The notes under the pieces: model-generated
Databases searched by the model: none
Seen by the model: only the letters and a program-made list of their open reading frames with translations
Told to the model about the DNA's origin: nothing
NCBI RefSeq assembly: GCF_035594125.1
Contig: NC_087155.1
Coordinates: 382,501-446,500 of the forward strand
Direction: 5' to 3'
From: Scylla paramamosain
Lineage: Eukaryota; Arthropoda; Malacostraca; Decapoda; Portunidae
Length of the DNA: 64,000 bases
Part shown: in pieces, positions 1 to 14,558 of the stretch
How the letters are laid out: every line of letters begins with the position of its first letter
Position numbering within the stretch: position 1 is the stretch's first letter
Made by a program: the position numbers and the translations under genes

Positions 1-1157
1 GAACTCCTAAAAGAGATTAAACAAGATTCATTGCGGAGAGCCGGATGATCATCACTGGCTCGCCATTCATGCCATTCATCGTGAGCAAACAGATCCTTAA
101 GAATCTACAGACTGAGGAAGGATTCAGAGTGGTAGTTCGTGGGATTGGAGAGGTCACCCTTTTTAGGAACATGATGAATGCAGGTTAACCTTCAGCAGGG
201 AGAAATTGTCAGTGCTGATAGGTAAAGTAGAAAGATTAAACCATATAAAGAGCGAACACCAAGCACAGATTCTACATATTAGTCAGATTACACAATTTAA
301 CAATGATATGCTTAGATACAATACATAGCACTGTATCACATGTAAACAAGCTACACCTTGTTTATATTCATTAAGTGATAGTAAGCTCCGTTTTTTTCCT
401 GTGTGTGTGTGTGAAGCATAACCTCATGTTAGAAAAGTATATGTACAATGTGTACAAATATACATCACAGTAATTAACAAAATCAAATTCCTTTTCTCCT
501 CCACATCCGGACATACGATGCGTCTCTAATTAGGTCAACGGTTGTGAAGGTCAGTAGGGAACAAACGACTCGCATCACATCAGTCAACTTTTTCTTTTTT
601 AATCCCTCGTTCAGCTAATCACTCAGTCCCTCCCTCCTTCCTTCTTTTTTTCCTCACCTCTTTGTTGCTGTTCTCTTCTCTGCTCTCTGCACTTTATACT
701 TGTTTTTCGGACCTTCCTGCTTTTCCCGTCCTTCCGTTTAATCTTCTCTTCAAATTTTCCCTCTCTATATTCTTCCGTTAGTAATGCCGTTATCGTTATC
801 GTCCAATCAGCACCAAGTTATGCCTGCGTGTCTGCCCAATCTGGAAGTCGCGGAGCGGTACGTCAGCTAACCACTCACGAACAAAAAGCTCATTACACAT
901 CAACCAACCAAATTAGTTGATATCCCTGGGCGCTGCCATAATGAGGAAACAAGTTCATTTAGATAGAAACGAAGCAGGAAGAAATGGAGAAGAGCGAGAG
1001 TGAGAGGGGAGGGTGAGAAAGAGAAGCCAGCGAGGGGAAGAGAGCGAAGGACTGGAAACATTAGCAAAACTGTCTGTCATGCACCTTCCTTCTCGTCCCT
1101 CACACTTATTGAAAAATAGTAATTAAACAGCGAGTGGCATAAACACGACATAGGGTT
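1..1157. other. Unassigned sequence with one short open frame
   Basis: No recognisable gene. A 47-codon frame on the plus strand runs from ATG at 45 to TAA at 186-188. Its amino-acid composition looks ordinary and it ends next to a possible donor (AG then GTTAAC), so it could be the end of an exon that started before the window, but I recognise no family. The rest is AT-rich with pyrimidine-rich runs near 600-780. Confidence 0.3.
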
Positions 1158-1183
1158 AGAGAGAGAGAGAGAGAGAGAGAGAG
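1158..1183 (+). repeat. (AG)13 microsatellite
   Basis: Perfect AG dinucleotide run. Confidence 0.95.
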
Positions 1184-1963
1184 GGGGATGATTAAGTTAC
1201 TTCCTAGTCACATAATTTCCTTTCTCACAGACATTATTCCCATTGATTTCTTACAGTAACAGCTGATTATAACCTTGCATCGTCCTACTATGAAATCATC
1301 CTTCACTTCCCTCACTGCATCAAAGGAAACTCAAAAGGTTATCAACTTCTCCCCTTCTTCCGGCTCTCGCTTTCTCCTCTCCGTACTTGTCTTGCATTTT
1401 TTTTCATCTCTCTTCCCTCACCACGAGTTCGTTTTGCTTTCTCTTATCACACACGTCTTCTCAGATGCGCTTCCCCTTGGCTCTAATTCCCGCAACTACT
1501 TCCAAGTGATCAAAAAGTATGGAAAATTCAGTAGTAAGGAAAGGAGAGCAAGGAAAAGAGAAGCTCAAAATGCAAGTAATACGAGAAAAAGAGAAGAGAG
1601 GGAGGGAGGAAAGAAGGAAAAGAAAAAGGAGGAGGAGAAAGAGGAGAAGGTGCAAAGGAAGGTAATGTGTAGGTTACTCTTAGTCTCAAGAAACAAATTG
1701 GAAGTGAAACTGCGACTTTCTGTGAAACTTGCTCCTGTTATAATGAGAATTAGAAGGCGGTGAGGGGAAGGGCTGCGAGACGAGAAGGGTCCAAGACGAG
1801 AAGCTCTGGAGTAGGAGAAGGAGAGCGAGAGAAGGGGAGAGGTGAAAGAAAAGGCGAGGATGGAGAAAGGGATGCGAAGGGAGAGGCAAGGTTTATGTAC
1901 TCGTTAGCATGCATATGACTGAAACTTGCGACGCCATGAAAAAGAACTTTTTTTATTTACAAT

Positions 1964-1965
<2 letters not shown>
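1184..1965. other. Purine/pyrimidine-biased intergenic DNA
   Basis: No gene seen. 1520-1890 is strongly purine-rich (GA, GGA and AAG mixtures), which produces Arg/Lys/Glu-rich open frames on one strand and Leu/Ser/Pro-rich frames on the other; I treat both as low complexity. Confidence 0.5.

Positions 1966-2022
<57 letters not shown>
1966..2022 (+). repeat. (TG)n microsatellite
   Basis: About 28 perfect GT/TG units. Confidence 0.95.
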
Positions 2023-2023
<1 letters not shown>

Positions 2024-2345
2024 GTGACCTTGTCTGTGCTTGCTCGTGCATGTCCCTTTATTGGTGCACGCAGTCACAGTCACACAACTCCGGAGTTCCG
2101 TTCAAAAATACTCGAGCGTTGATTTCTCTGCCTTTCCTTATGTTTGCTGTTAAGTATCCTCCTCTCATGCTTTCTCCTTGTTATTCACTATTGGCAACAC
2201 ACACGGAGTCACAACCACAAATCCTAGCATCATTGCCAATAACATCTTTAACCACTACTGTCGCCATCACCACCACTACCACCACAACTTAATACTACTA
2301 CCACAATGTATCAACACCCTATATTTACTCTTTTTAATCGTCTGT

Positions 2346-2374
<29 letters not shown>
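2346..2374 (+). repeat. (CA)14 microsatellite
   Basis: Perfect CA run, preceded at 2255-2290 by a short interrupted ACC/CAT trinucleotide stretch. Confidence 0.95.
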
Positions 2375-2377
<3 letters not shown>

Positions 2378-2739
2378 AAAATAACACCAGCACCATGATA
2401 ATTCCTAGTCGCCCCTGCATATACACACAAATGCACGAATATTCCTCTAAATGACAGATTCATGATCATGGTAAATGTCTAAAGTGATAGCGAGTAACCA
2501 CAGCCATTAATATAAAGCGATTGCGGTGGTGGTGTGGGTGATGGATGAAGCGACCGTGGCCATTAATTATCGAGGTCAGCGCTGTGACTGATATTGGGAA
2601 GGCATGCACCGCGTGGAGGAGGCGAAGACGAAGAGGACGACACGGACGATAAGACTGCTTAAGGAGAGGACGAGGAAGAGGACAAGGAAGGGAAGGAGAA
2701 GGGAACGAAGAGTGGTAAGGGGAGAAAGATTAGTTAGAA

Positions 2740-2784
<45 letters not shown>

Positions 2785-3362
2785 AGATGAAAGCTCCCAT
2801 ATCCAATGTCCCAAGGCTATCAGAAAAAAAATGAAGTCCCATGCAGTGTAGAGAAACTGTGTAGATTTTTTGTATCAGAAAGAGAAAAGAGATAAGAACT
2901 GCTACTGCTGCTTTAATTCACTGCTAGGTAACCAACAATAGCCTCAGAAAATCAGCATTTCAAAGGTGAACGAGAAAGAATCTAATTACAGTTTGCTAAG
3001 AGGCGTGTAATATCCCATCTGTGGAGTGGATTCCAAATACTTGTCTATTTTTGAAAGTTGTTTCTGTTGAGCTAATCTAATGTAACTTAACCTTAACTAA
3101 CCTAAGACATACATGTTAATCAAAACTGTTGCTCTGTTGCCGGTTTTCTACTGCTAAAACAACAATAATGAGTGTTCTGTTGCCCTTTCATCAGAACATT
3201 GCCACCTCACTTCAGTCTTAACTTAACCTGTTCCATCAGACAACGCTCCACATTTGCGAGGCAGACACCTGTTTCTGTATTCCTTTAATCTTCAATGTAT
3301 AAAGGTCTGTACATTATTTACCTTCCATTGATACATTCAGGGAATACACTTTTCATCCACCC
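2375..3362. other. Intergenic DNA, no gene seen
   Basis: Apart from the AGT microsatellite at 2741-2784 I see no coding exon, RNA gene or element terminus here. 2605-2720 is purine-rich. Confidence 0.45.
2741..2784 (+). repeat. (AGT)n microsatellite
   Basis: About 14 perfect AGT/GTA units. Confidence 0.95.
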
Positions 3363-3602
3363 TCTGATATGCAGTAAGATGGTCTTCCTGTTCAGTTATA
3401 TTGCATGACTGTGAACACTATGGAGGCACACTATTAGAAAACTCTGATATGCAGTAAGATGGTCTTCCTGTTCAGTTATATTGCATGACTGTGAACACTA
3501 TGGAGGCACACTATTAGAAAACTCTGATATGCAGTAAGATGGTCTTCCTGTTCAGTTATATTGCATGACTGTGAACACTATGGAGGCACACTATTAGAAA
3601 AC
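3363..3602 (+). repeat. 80-bp tandem triplication
   Basis: Three head-to-tail copies of an 80-bp sequence beginning CTCTGATATGCAGTAAGATG and ending near CACTATTAGAAAA. By eye the copies are essentially identical, so the array is recent or homogenised, or is an assembly artefact. No coding role is apparent. Confidence 0.95.
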
Positions 3603-3952
3603 AGACATACAGACAGATGGAACACAGCTGTTTCTATACTGGACATGTGTCATAACCAGTAAAAAAACAATAATAATGCCACGGTGGATTACCCCTTGAA
3701 CAAATGTTTCAATAAAAGTCCTATGGCTAAAATTCAGGAGGGTGGCTTCTGCTCTCAAACTACAAGCTATTAACTTTATACTCATGAGTGGAAATACCTT
3801 GAAGGGGGAAAGGCTTTCGACCGCCCGCATGCAGAAGGGGAACTGCGCAGAAAGAGCAGGACAGACGCCTCGTTTCTGGACATAATTTAGTTTCCACCCA
3901 AATGACACAAGTTTTCTTCGTGTTATTGTTGAACCGAGTTGGTTTATGCTGG

Positions 3953-5644
<1,692 letters not shown>

Positions 5645-5689
<45 letters not shown>

Positions 5690-5694
5690 GAGAG
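5645..5694 (+). repeat. (AG)n microsatellite
   Basis: AG run with a single GGG interruption. Confidence 0.95.
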
Positions 5695-6017
5695 TGCATA
5701 ACTTTTTAAAACGAGAACAATGGTAAATCAAAATATAGTTAATAAAGATGAAGGTAACAAATACGAAACATACCAAAACAAGGCCAGACCTGGAATGCCT
5801 CGCCACAGAAGACGCTGATACGCTACACACGAGTCGCAAGTCAGTACCACGTTGTGTAGCTGATGGTTCCATGCATAGCCACCGTACTGTGAGAGAGGGG
5901 CAGAAGGCTGGGAAGCGGAAAAGGAAAGAGGGACAGATGATGGAATGCAAACTGCAGATGACCTCTCTTTTACCACTTCTATCTCAGCCTTCAAGACTCA
6001 TACTCCCTTCTCCCCTC

Positions 6018-6142
<125 letters not shown>

Positions 6143-6197
6143 CTTTGGTGGTATGCTATGAAATGGACAGGAGAGTAAAAAAAAAGTGATTGAAGTC

Positions 6198-6810
<613 letters not shown>

Positions 6811-6906
<96 letters not shown>
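6811..6906 (+). repeat. (AG)48 microsatellite
   Basis: Perfect AG run. Confidence 0.95.
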
Positions 6907-6908
<2 letters not shown>

Positions 6909-7267
6909 CCAGCTGATTTTAAATGTCCTTGAGTGAAGCGTTGCATGTAAGACAAAGGAAAAGAAAATAGTGATGGATTAATTCCAGTCTCAAAAAAGAA
7001 CTATTATTCATAGTTTTGAACCATTACTTAAAAATATGAAACACATAAGGATTGAGTCACTTCATAGTTTAGATTTAATCGTTCATTTGACTTTGTTCTA
7101 TTGAAGCTTTAGGCCATTATTATTAACTCATCACATTATGTATTTAAAAAATTTACATATTCGTCAGTATAGAAGGAGGTGGATAGTTTTTGACCGATCC
7201 CGTGGGTATATTGTTTTTAAATATTCAATCAGAGACGCTTGGATATAGGTACGCATTTGTGAAATTT

Positions 7268-7270
<3 letters not shown>

Positions 7271-7317
<47 letters not shown>
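7271..7317 (+). repeat. (TG)23 microsatellite
   Basis: Perfect TG run, followed 35 bp later by a short TG echo. Confidence 0.95.
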
Positions 7318-7320
<3 letters not shown>

Positions 7321-7460
7321 ACAATATGCAATATTGCATATTACTTATGTGTGTGTGTTACAATAAAAATGAAAAGTAACACTCTTTATTTTATAGAAAA
7401 TCTGCGTAACACATAACACAAGGCATAAAATAATAATTGTTAATGCATATTATGATTAAG

Positions 7461-8089
<629 letters not shown>

Positions 8090-8141
<52 letters not shown>
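8090..8141 (+). repeat. (CT)26 microsatellite
   Basis: Perfect CT run, inverted relative to the GA run at 8234-8317. Confidence 0.95.
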
Positions 8142-8143
<2 letters not shown>

Positions 8144-8230
8144 GGTGGCGTGAAATAGACTGACAGATGACAGGGAGGAGTGGAAAAGGTTGAGAGAAGC
8201 AACGTTGGTCCTGACTTGGAATTAAACCCA

Positions 8231-8233
<3 letters not shown>

Positions 8234-8317
<84 letters not shown>
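8234..8317 (+). repeat. (AG)42 microsatellite
   Basis: Perfect AG run; with the CT run at 8090-8141 it can form a long hairpin with a spacer of about 92 bp. Confidence 0.95.
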
Positions 8318-8318
<1 letters not shown>

Positions 8319-8729
8319 CTGCCACATTAATAAATACATGTTTATCATCTACAGATTACGAATCAAAACACACGAACATATGGCAGTAATTAGAATAGCC
8401 ACACGCAAAGGAAAAACAAAAATCTAAAACTAATTAATCCAGTCTCAAAGGCTGTACAGTACAAACCTCTTTTAATGTACTACAGTTTTCACCATTTCTG
8501 ACAATGTTCATATGGCTATTGAACATCTAAAATAACTTGGTTTAATATGTATTTTCATTTTATGGTTGTGATGCAGAAGTAAAAAGAACAATAAAGAAAA
8601 TAATAAGAACAGTCCCTGAGTCAAGACTAGACAAGAGTACATAACAACACTGCCGGGGTCAGGAGGGAGGCAGAGTGTCATGGCCATATCTTGCCGCTTC
8701 CGGTGCTGTGGTGTGTGTTACTAGCCAGA
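8318..8729. other. Upstream region of the CCDC22-like gene
   Basis: No separate gene. Just before the start codon, 8693-8704 reads CCGCTTCCGGTG, an ETS-type core as often seen in housekeeping promoters; no TATA box is obvious. The promoter role is inferred from position only. Confidence 0.35.
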
Positions 8730-9010
8730 ATGGAGGAAGTGGACAAAATCCTGATCCTCACCTTGAATCATTTCGGATGCTAAGTGAAATTTAATGAAAA
8801 TGAATTAATCTAAATTTAAGCTAGCCAGCCTTTAGACGAAAACGCTAATCTTGTTTCAGTGTCATCCAGTGCTAGTGTTACTTCAGTGTTATTCCCACCT
8901 GCAAATTGGTTTTAATCATTGTAGGAAAGAAATTGTGGGATAACAGGTAAAACACATTTTGACAGTTTTCTACATTGTTTCAGCACAATCTGAAATCTCG
9001 AAAAAAAAAA

Positions 9011-9105
<95 letters not shown>

Positions 9106-9421
9106 AAAATAAAAATAAATTGAAATGGGGTGATGGTAGATACTTAATTTTCTTCCTTTTTTTTCAGTAAATAACATTGTACATGTTTAAAGATGAGATG
9201 TTTAAAGCACACTGAGTCTTTTGATAACTTTAACAGAATTTCAGTGACATCAGTGAGGAAATGAAAACAATAGGGAGCTTTGGAATTGAGAAGGTGGTGG
9301 GAGGTGTGGTAAGGTGCCTCCATGCCATCTGCGGCGACAGTGACTTGCCCACCTCCCTGCCACAGAACATCAAGCATGCATTGGCTGGATGGGAAATATT
9401 GGAGCATACAAATCTGTGTAA
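8730..9421 (+). CDS. CCDC22: CCDC22-like protein, first two coding exons (partial or broken)
   Basis: CCDC22 is a subunit of the CCC (COMMD/CCDC22/CCDC93) complex, which helps recycle endosomal cargo and tunes NF-kB signalling. Exon 1 (8730-8779) starts ATG and encodes MEEVDKILILTLNHFG plus two bases of the next codon. Exon 2 starts at 9245 after TTTCAG; its first base completes TGT (Cys), then continues DISEEMKTIGSFG, with VVRCLHAI about 20 residues later. Both match my recollection of the CCDC22 N-terminal calponin-homology-like region, where vertebrates have a MEEADRILI-type start and a VVRCL motif. The intron holds a long (TA)n run. The donor at 8780 reads CTAAGTG instead of GTAAGTG. Exon 2 remains open to a TGA near 9452, but similarity to the family fades after about 9380, and I could not find later exons. 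It may be a damaged copy, a 5' fragment, or a real gene with a base error. Confidence 0.6.
8780..8786 (+). promoter_or_regulatory. Abnormal 5' splice site of CCDC22-like exon 1
   Basis: The exon/intron boundary demanded by reading frame and family similarity falls before CTAAGTG. A normal donor would be GTAAGTG, so only the first, normally invariant G differs. Reading through gives a TAA stop at once (8781-8783). Confidence 0.5.
9014..9102 (+). repeat. (TA)n microsatellite
   Basis: About 44 perfect TA units after a poly-A run, inside the first intron of the CCDC22-like gene. Confidence 0.95.
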
Positions 9422-10531
9422 AGCAGGGACTTTTGTGCTTTTTGTGTGTCTGTGATCCAGGGATTCTTGACAACCTCACATCTTATGAGCTTGTCTTATA
9501 AGATGTGTAAGATGAGATTTTGAATCATGTTTCAAATCTTGAATCATCTTTCAAGTCATCCTGAAAATTAAAATAAGAAGTGGCAGGCTAATTATGAAGA
9601 TATACAATCTACTGGAGGTGGGAGTGGGTAGGTGGACTCAGGTCTAACCTTCCCTCAAACAGCTGGGAAGGTAACTGACCTTGAAATCAGTGACAAGGTA
9701 TAACCTGATGCCTAAGACACTTGCCAGTGTATGATAATCACCTGCAAGTTACAATAGGATGATGGATGCATGCATTTATTACAGCTCCTAATCAAGAGGA
9801 CCAGTTGGCACCTGGTCTTGTGGAGTGTTTGTGTGTTTGCACACTGAAACGTTGTTCGTGAACTGATGCAAAAAGTTTTTGAAAAATCTGTTTGTGAACC
9901 AATTTGTTCATGGTTTGTGAACCAATTTGTTCTTAAACAGGAATGTTTAGGTGTCAAATGTTTCTTATTACTTGTGTTTGTGTGTTACGTGTTAATTTGC
10001 AAAATAAATATATACTTCATGGATTTGAATTTAGTTGTACAGAGGAGGAGTGTCTGTGTCTGTGTGTAGATGTTAGGATGACTGCATGTGCTAACCTGGG
10101 GGACTGGGTGTGTGTGTAGTAGTGTGTGGACAGCTGTTTGCTTTCCTCGATGTTGCAGTGAGTGGGCAGACATCAAGGTGGTGATGTCACTGTCTCTGTT
10201 AGCATGAAAATGGGAGGGTCAAGTCAGTCAACAGGTCTTGCTGACTGATTCAGACTAGAAACGTAAAGAAAATACATATTTCAAGGGAACGCGTTTAGTA
10301 CACTATCTTTTTACAACTCCCTGTTGACTCAGCACTAACAACCTGATTACTGAGTTCATTCCAGTATATCCCAGTCATCCACCACTCTGTTTGACAACCA
10401 ATTCCTTCCTGTCTCATTCTTATATCTAACTTTGATCAAATGTGAACCCATTACTTCTTATCCTATCCTGATTACTGATCATGGAAGACTGGCTAATGTT
10501 ACCCTTGTTGTAACCTTTCAATGCAGGGAAT
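9422..10531. other. Intergenic or intronic DNA with a dispersed-repeat fragment
   Basis: No exon recognised. Around 10316-10440 the sequence includes GACTCAGCACTAACAACCTG, which closely resembles GACTCGGCGCTAACAACCTG at 22200-22219, suggesting a dispersed repeat family, perhaps a LINE 3' end. Confidence 0.35.
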
Positions 10532-10538
10532 ACTACTA

Positions 10539-10599
<61 letters not shown>

Positions 10600-10610
10600 G
10601 CTACTGCTAC
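10532..10610 (+). repeat. (ACT)n microsatellite
   Basis: About 24 ACT/TAC units ending with CTGCTACTGC variants. Confidence 0.95.
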
Positions 10611-11057
10611 AGTGAATGCTTGAGTAGAGAGTGGCTGAGGTAGAGAAAAGAGGCAGGTAAGAGTCATTAGTGTGTGTGAAAGAGAGAAACATCGCACTCC
10701 TACACACTGTGGTTTTGGTAGTAAGCATTATAATATGAGTGAGAGAGAAAGAAGACACTCCCAAGTATCATAATCTGGGGAAGGAAGGGAAGGAGAGAGG
10801 GAGAGAACCTTAGTCAGTGTGAGGGAGGGAGACATACCCATAGGCACTGTAGTGTTGCCAGTAAACATTGTAATTTCAGAGAGGCAAGCACCACACTCAT
10901 TACCATTGCTGTGTGTGTGTGGGGGGGAGGGAAGGGAAAATGCCTCCCTTATTGGCAGCGTAATCCTTGTTAAGGAGGGAATATGTATCATACACTCATA
11001 CACATACACACTATCTCTTCCTCCCATTTTATCTCTACTTATCACTTATCATATCCT

Positions 11058-11059
<2 letters not shown>

Positions 11060-11128
<69 letters not shown>
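11060..11128 (+). repeat. (CA)34 microsatellite
   Basis: Perfect CA run. Confidence 0.95.
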
Positions 11129-11236
11129 TACTCTTTGAATGATCTCTGTGTCCCTTCCTCCCTCTCACTCACTCATTCAGTCACTCACACACACAAATGA
11201 CTATTTGAAGGCTTTCTTTCTCCACATTTCTCACTC

Positions 11237-11240
<4 letters not shown>

Positions 11241-11279
<39 letters not shown>
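11241..11279 (+). repeat. (AC)19 microsatellite
   Basis: Perfect AC run. Confidence 0.95.
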
Positions 11280-11281
<2 letters not shown>

Positions 11282-11589
11282 CTGAAATAAGTGAGCAAAT
11301 GGATCAGCATGTGTCAGCAAAGACCAGGCTGCCCAGAGGCTTGTGTGTCTCCTGTTGGCAAAGAAATGGCTGTTTTTGAAGGCTTTCTATCTTTGCTTTT
11401 CTCTCTCACTCAGTGATTCACACATACATAGTCTGAAGTGGATAGATGTATTGCTGTTTGTAGCATGGTGAGGCTGGGCTGCTCTGAGGCTTGTGAGTAT
11501 TTACCTCATTATGCTTTATTGGAAAAGAGCTATGTTCATGCTGTCCCATCTCCATATCTTTTAATATCCAAGTTAGCCTTGAATCCATG

Positions 11590-11850
11590 TATACTTTCTT
11601 CATTTACTATATCCTCATCCAGACTGTTCCATACATCAATACTTCCATGAGGGAAACTATACATTTTGATGTCTCTTCTAAAAGCACTCTTCTTCAGCCT
11701 CTTTCCATGTCCTCAAGTATCATGTGTATCCTAAACCATTGGGTCATTCTGGTCCACTTTCTTCACTCCCTTATATGCTTCATATATTCTTTCCTTTCTT
11801 TCAATATTGGTAGATGTAACCTTTCCAATCTCTCTTCATATGTGAAGTCC
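11590..11850 (-). mobile_element. LINE relic, RT thumb region
   Basis: Read on the minus strand, the sequence just before the TG microsatellite gives YEERLERLHLPILKER followed by further partly conserved residues. This has the pattern of the region after the RT core in CR1/jockey-type LINEs (Y-x-E-R-L-x-x-L-x-L-P-x-L-x-x-R). Stops and frameshifts break it, so it is an old fragment. The clade cannot be set from this piece. Confidence 0.45.
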
Positions 11851-11853
11851 CTT

Positions 11854-11978
<125 letters not shown>

Positions 11979-11999
11979 CATCAGCATGAAGGACTATTG

Positions 12000-12310
12000 A
12001 TACTGGAATACTGCTCATCTTAATTTGTGGAATTTGGGATATATTGCAGATCTAAGGCTGGTGGAGGCTGTTCAGGGACAATGGACAAAGAACATGTAAA
12101 ACAAAGAACACATGGATTACTTCCAAAGACTGAAAGCTTCAGATTTATACCCGGTTTACGGTTGACTGTTGCGCCACTTAAACATTTTCTTTTAGAATGT
12201 CAAGTTTATGAAAATATAAGAAATAAATTTAATTTCCAATCAATTTATCAAAACAAAGAAGAAATAACAGCAGAAACATTACTTTCAGTGATCAAAGAAT
12301 CAAACATATA
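12000..12310 (+). mobile_element. LINE relic, RT thumb and C-terminal zinc-knuckle region
   Basis: Two frames on the plus strand look like consecutive parts of a LINE ORF2. 12052-12160 gives DLRLVEAVQGQWTK and then FQRLKASDLYPVYG, matching the post-RT pattern of jockey/CR1-type elements. 12170-12310 gives LKHFLLECQVYENIR, the H-F-L-L-x-C end of the C-terminal CCHC motif. The frame change and a stop between them mark it as inactive. Confidence 0.5.
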
Positions 12311-12769
12311 AAAGAGAAAAAAGGATACATCAAAACTATCTGGAAAATGAGATACAAATCAGCACAGAAATTGCAACATGACTTGAGAAACCAGCTAGTG
12401 GGAGCCGATGCCAAGGCTTATCCCACACCTACTACTGAACTCAACTGTCACATGATAAAGTATTGGCAAGTTCTTCATGGTCATTGCACTATTGCTCCTA
12501 AACATATGTTCTTTAACCCAACACTAGATACCACAAGAGGTCATCAGTACAAGAATGTTCAAGTGAGAATGGTTCTTCAATATCAGAAGAATTACACTTT
12601 GGAACTCTTCCCCAAAATAGTATTTGTTTCAAGGTATTCCTCTTTCTTCATCTTGGTGATCATCTTTATATTTTATATATTTATTTATTTTTTATTGTTA
12701 TTATTGTAATTTTTATTTATTTATTTGTTTATTTATTTTATTTATTTATTTATTTATTCATTTATATTT

Positions 12770-12800
<31 letters not shown>

Positions 12801-13107
12801 TATTATTATTATTATTATTTTCATTTTTATTTATTTATTTATTTTTTATTTTTTGCTGCACATGATGCACTATCCTGTTAATTGTGAAAGATTAGTAAAT
12901 AACATAAAATCAGAATTGCAATCAAACCTTTATTCCATTTTGCAGTGGATATTCTCTTATCATACATTATCACATATTAATATTATAAACAACTACATAA
13001 AACATGAAAAAGTACCTAGCTAATATAAATGAGATGAGGTATAATACTAACAAAACAACACAATAATGGACGGGGTGGCGCGTAAGCAGAGTGCTGCTTT
13101 CTCTGAT
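12311..13107. other. AT-rich DNA with a 120-codon frame of unknown origin
   Basis: A plus-strand frame at 12347-12709 is open for 120 codons, but only its first 100 or so look protein-like and I recognise no family; it may belong to the adjacent LINE relic. 12709-12850 is (TTTA)/(ATT) low-complexity sequence. Confidence 0.3.
12709..12850 (+). repeat. (TTTA)n/(ATT)n low-complexity tract
   Basis: Imperfect TTTA and ATT repeats. Confidence 0.9.
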
Positions 13108-13642
13108 TGGTTGATTGATTGATTGATACATTTATTGTTGCATTAATAATGAAATACAACAGAGGAGGAGGACAGACCTTGCCACCCACCCCCTGGGCAA
13201 AGAGTTAAGGGTAAAGTATCAAAAATATAAAAATATAGTATACATTACAAGAATATAAGTAAATAAATAAATACAGATATTGCACACCTTATTGCATAAA
13301 TATCCTACGGTCTGGGAGCAAACGTAGGATATTCCTTGAGTATTTCCCTGAGAGTGGCTGAGTCTAAGAAATGGTCAATGAGGGTATACAAGTCATGTTG
13401 ACCTTGCAGCCTAAATGTAGCAATGAGAGGACATTCCGTGACATAATGACGCAGAGCGCGTCCCCTTGGTGCAGCACAGCACACAACGCACAGCAGGAGA
13501 AGCACTGACTTCCCAAAAGTATTTATAGCCTAATCTGAGCCTCACTGCCACCCTATCATGTGATGCAGTGTGTCTCCCATAGGTGTAAGCACAGCTCTGG
13601 GAGGCACGCACATAGTGAAGAAGCCTACTGCCACTGCCCCTA

Positions 13643-13724
13643 TGGCAACAAAGCTCCAACTGATCACTAATGCTACTATGTACTGGCAACAAAGCTCCAA
13701 CTGATCACTAATGCTACTATGTAC
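13643..13724. repeat. 41-bp tandem duplication inside the LINE
   Basis: The segment starting TGGCAACAAAGCTCCAACTG and ending ACTATGTAC occurs twice head to tail with no differences seen. It lies in the RNase H to C-terminus linker and is a private change in this copy. Confidence 0.9.
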
Positions 13725-13732
13725 AAAGTCCT

Positions 13733-14240
13733 TCATGCTGCTCTTAACATAGCCCAGAGTGTACTCAGTTCCAGGGTCCACTGTGTTATCCTGAAAGGCA
13801 CATTGAGCAAGACAGTCTGCCTTTTCATTAAGCAGGATGAGGGTATCCAGGTGAAGTGGACCGTGGCACCAGCACCTTCTAGGGTGTGGATGAGATCAAG
13901 ACATTTATTAACTAGATCACAGTCCATGGGGGAGGTAGATTGGAGAGCATACAGTGCAGCCTGACTGTCAACAAAGAAGTATACATCCATACAGAGAGGC
14001 GCCACAATATGGAGTGTGGTGATTGGCAGAAATGCAGTCGCGGATGAGCGGCCCACATCCAGACCTGCTGCCATTGACTGAACCATCACAATAAACATGA
14101 ATAGCCTGAATGTGGGGGTACTTGGATAATTTAGTCATGAACATGTCTTGCAGCACATGAGGGGGCCAGTCCCTCTTAGGGTGATGCAGTGAGTGAATAT
14201 CAACACTGACACGGTGAGGGTTGGAGCGGTGACATAACAA
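13733..14240 (-). pseudogene. LINE RNase H domain, frameshifted
   Basis: Two overlapping minus-strand frames carry RNase H landmarks: IHVYCDGSVNGSRSGCG (first catalytic Asp), FFVDSQAALYALQS (Asp of the D-S-x-A-A motif) and VHFTWIPS (the last strand, where the catalytic His region should follow). The domain belongs to the truncated LINE just upstream on the minus strand. Confidence 0.75.
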
Positions 14241-14558
14241 CGTTAATACAGGCCTCGGCTATACCTACACTTGTAACAACTCCCAAGATCTTCCTGAGGT
14301 ATGGAGTTGTAGGAGTCCGAGGATCACGATAACGGCGGGGTGGGCGTGTCAGTGATCCCTTCAGAGAGTCGGAGCCCGTGCATAGCATCCGACCAACAGT
14401 ACGACAAGTAATTTCCTATATCCTACACATAATACTCGGCAGGTACAGTTCAGCTCTGAGGACTGCAATCTGACCAGTCCTTGTGCATCCCAAAATTATT
14501 CTCATGGCTTCATTCTGATCAAGCTCCAGGGGACGGAGCTGGGTGGCACTAAACTGTA

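Noticed and set aside
1520..1890. Arg/Lys-rich frame as a small basic protein
   Set aside because: Purine-rich low complexity with no start context or family resemblance.
12347..12709. 120-codon frame as a host gene
   Set aside because: Ends in AT-rich low-complexity sequence directly after a LINE relic; no splice sites or motif support it.
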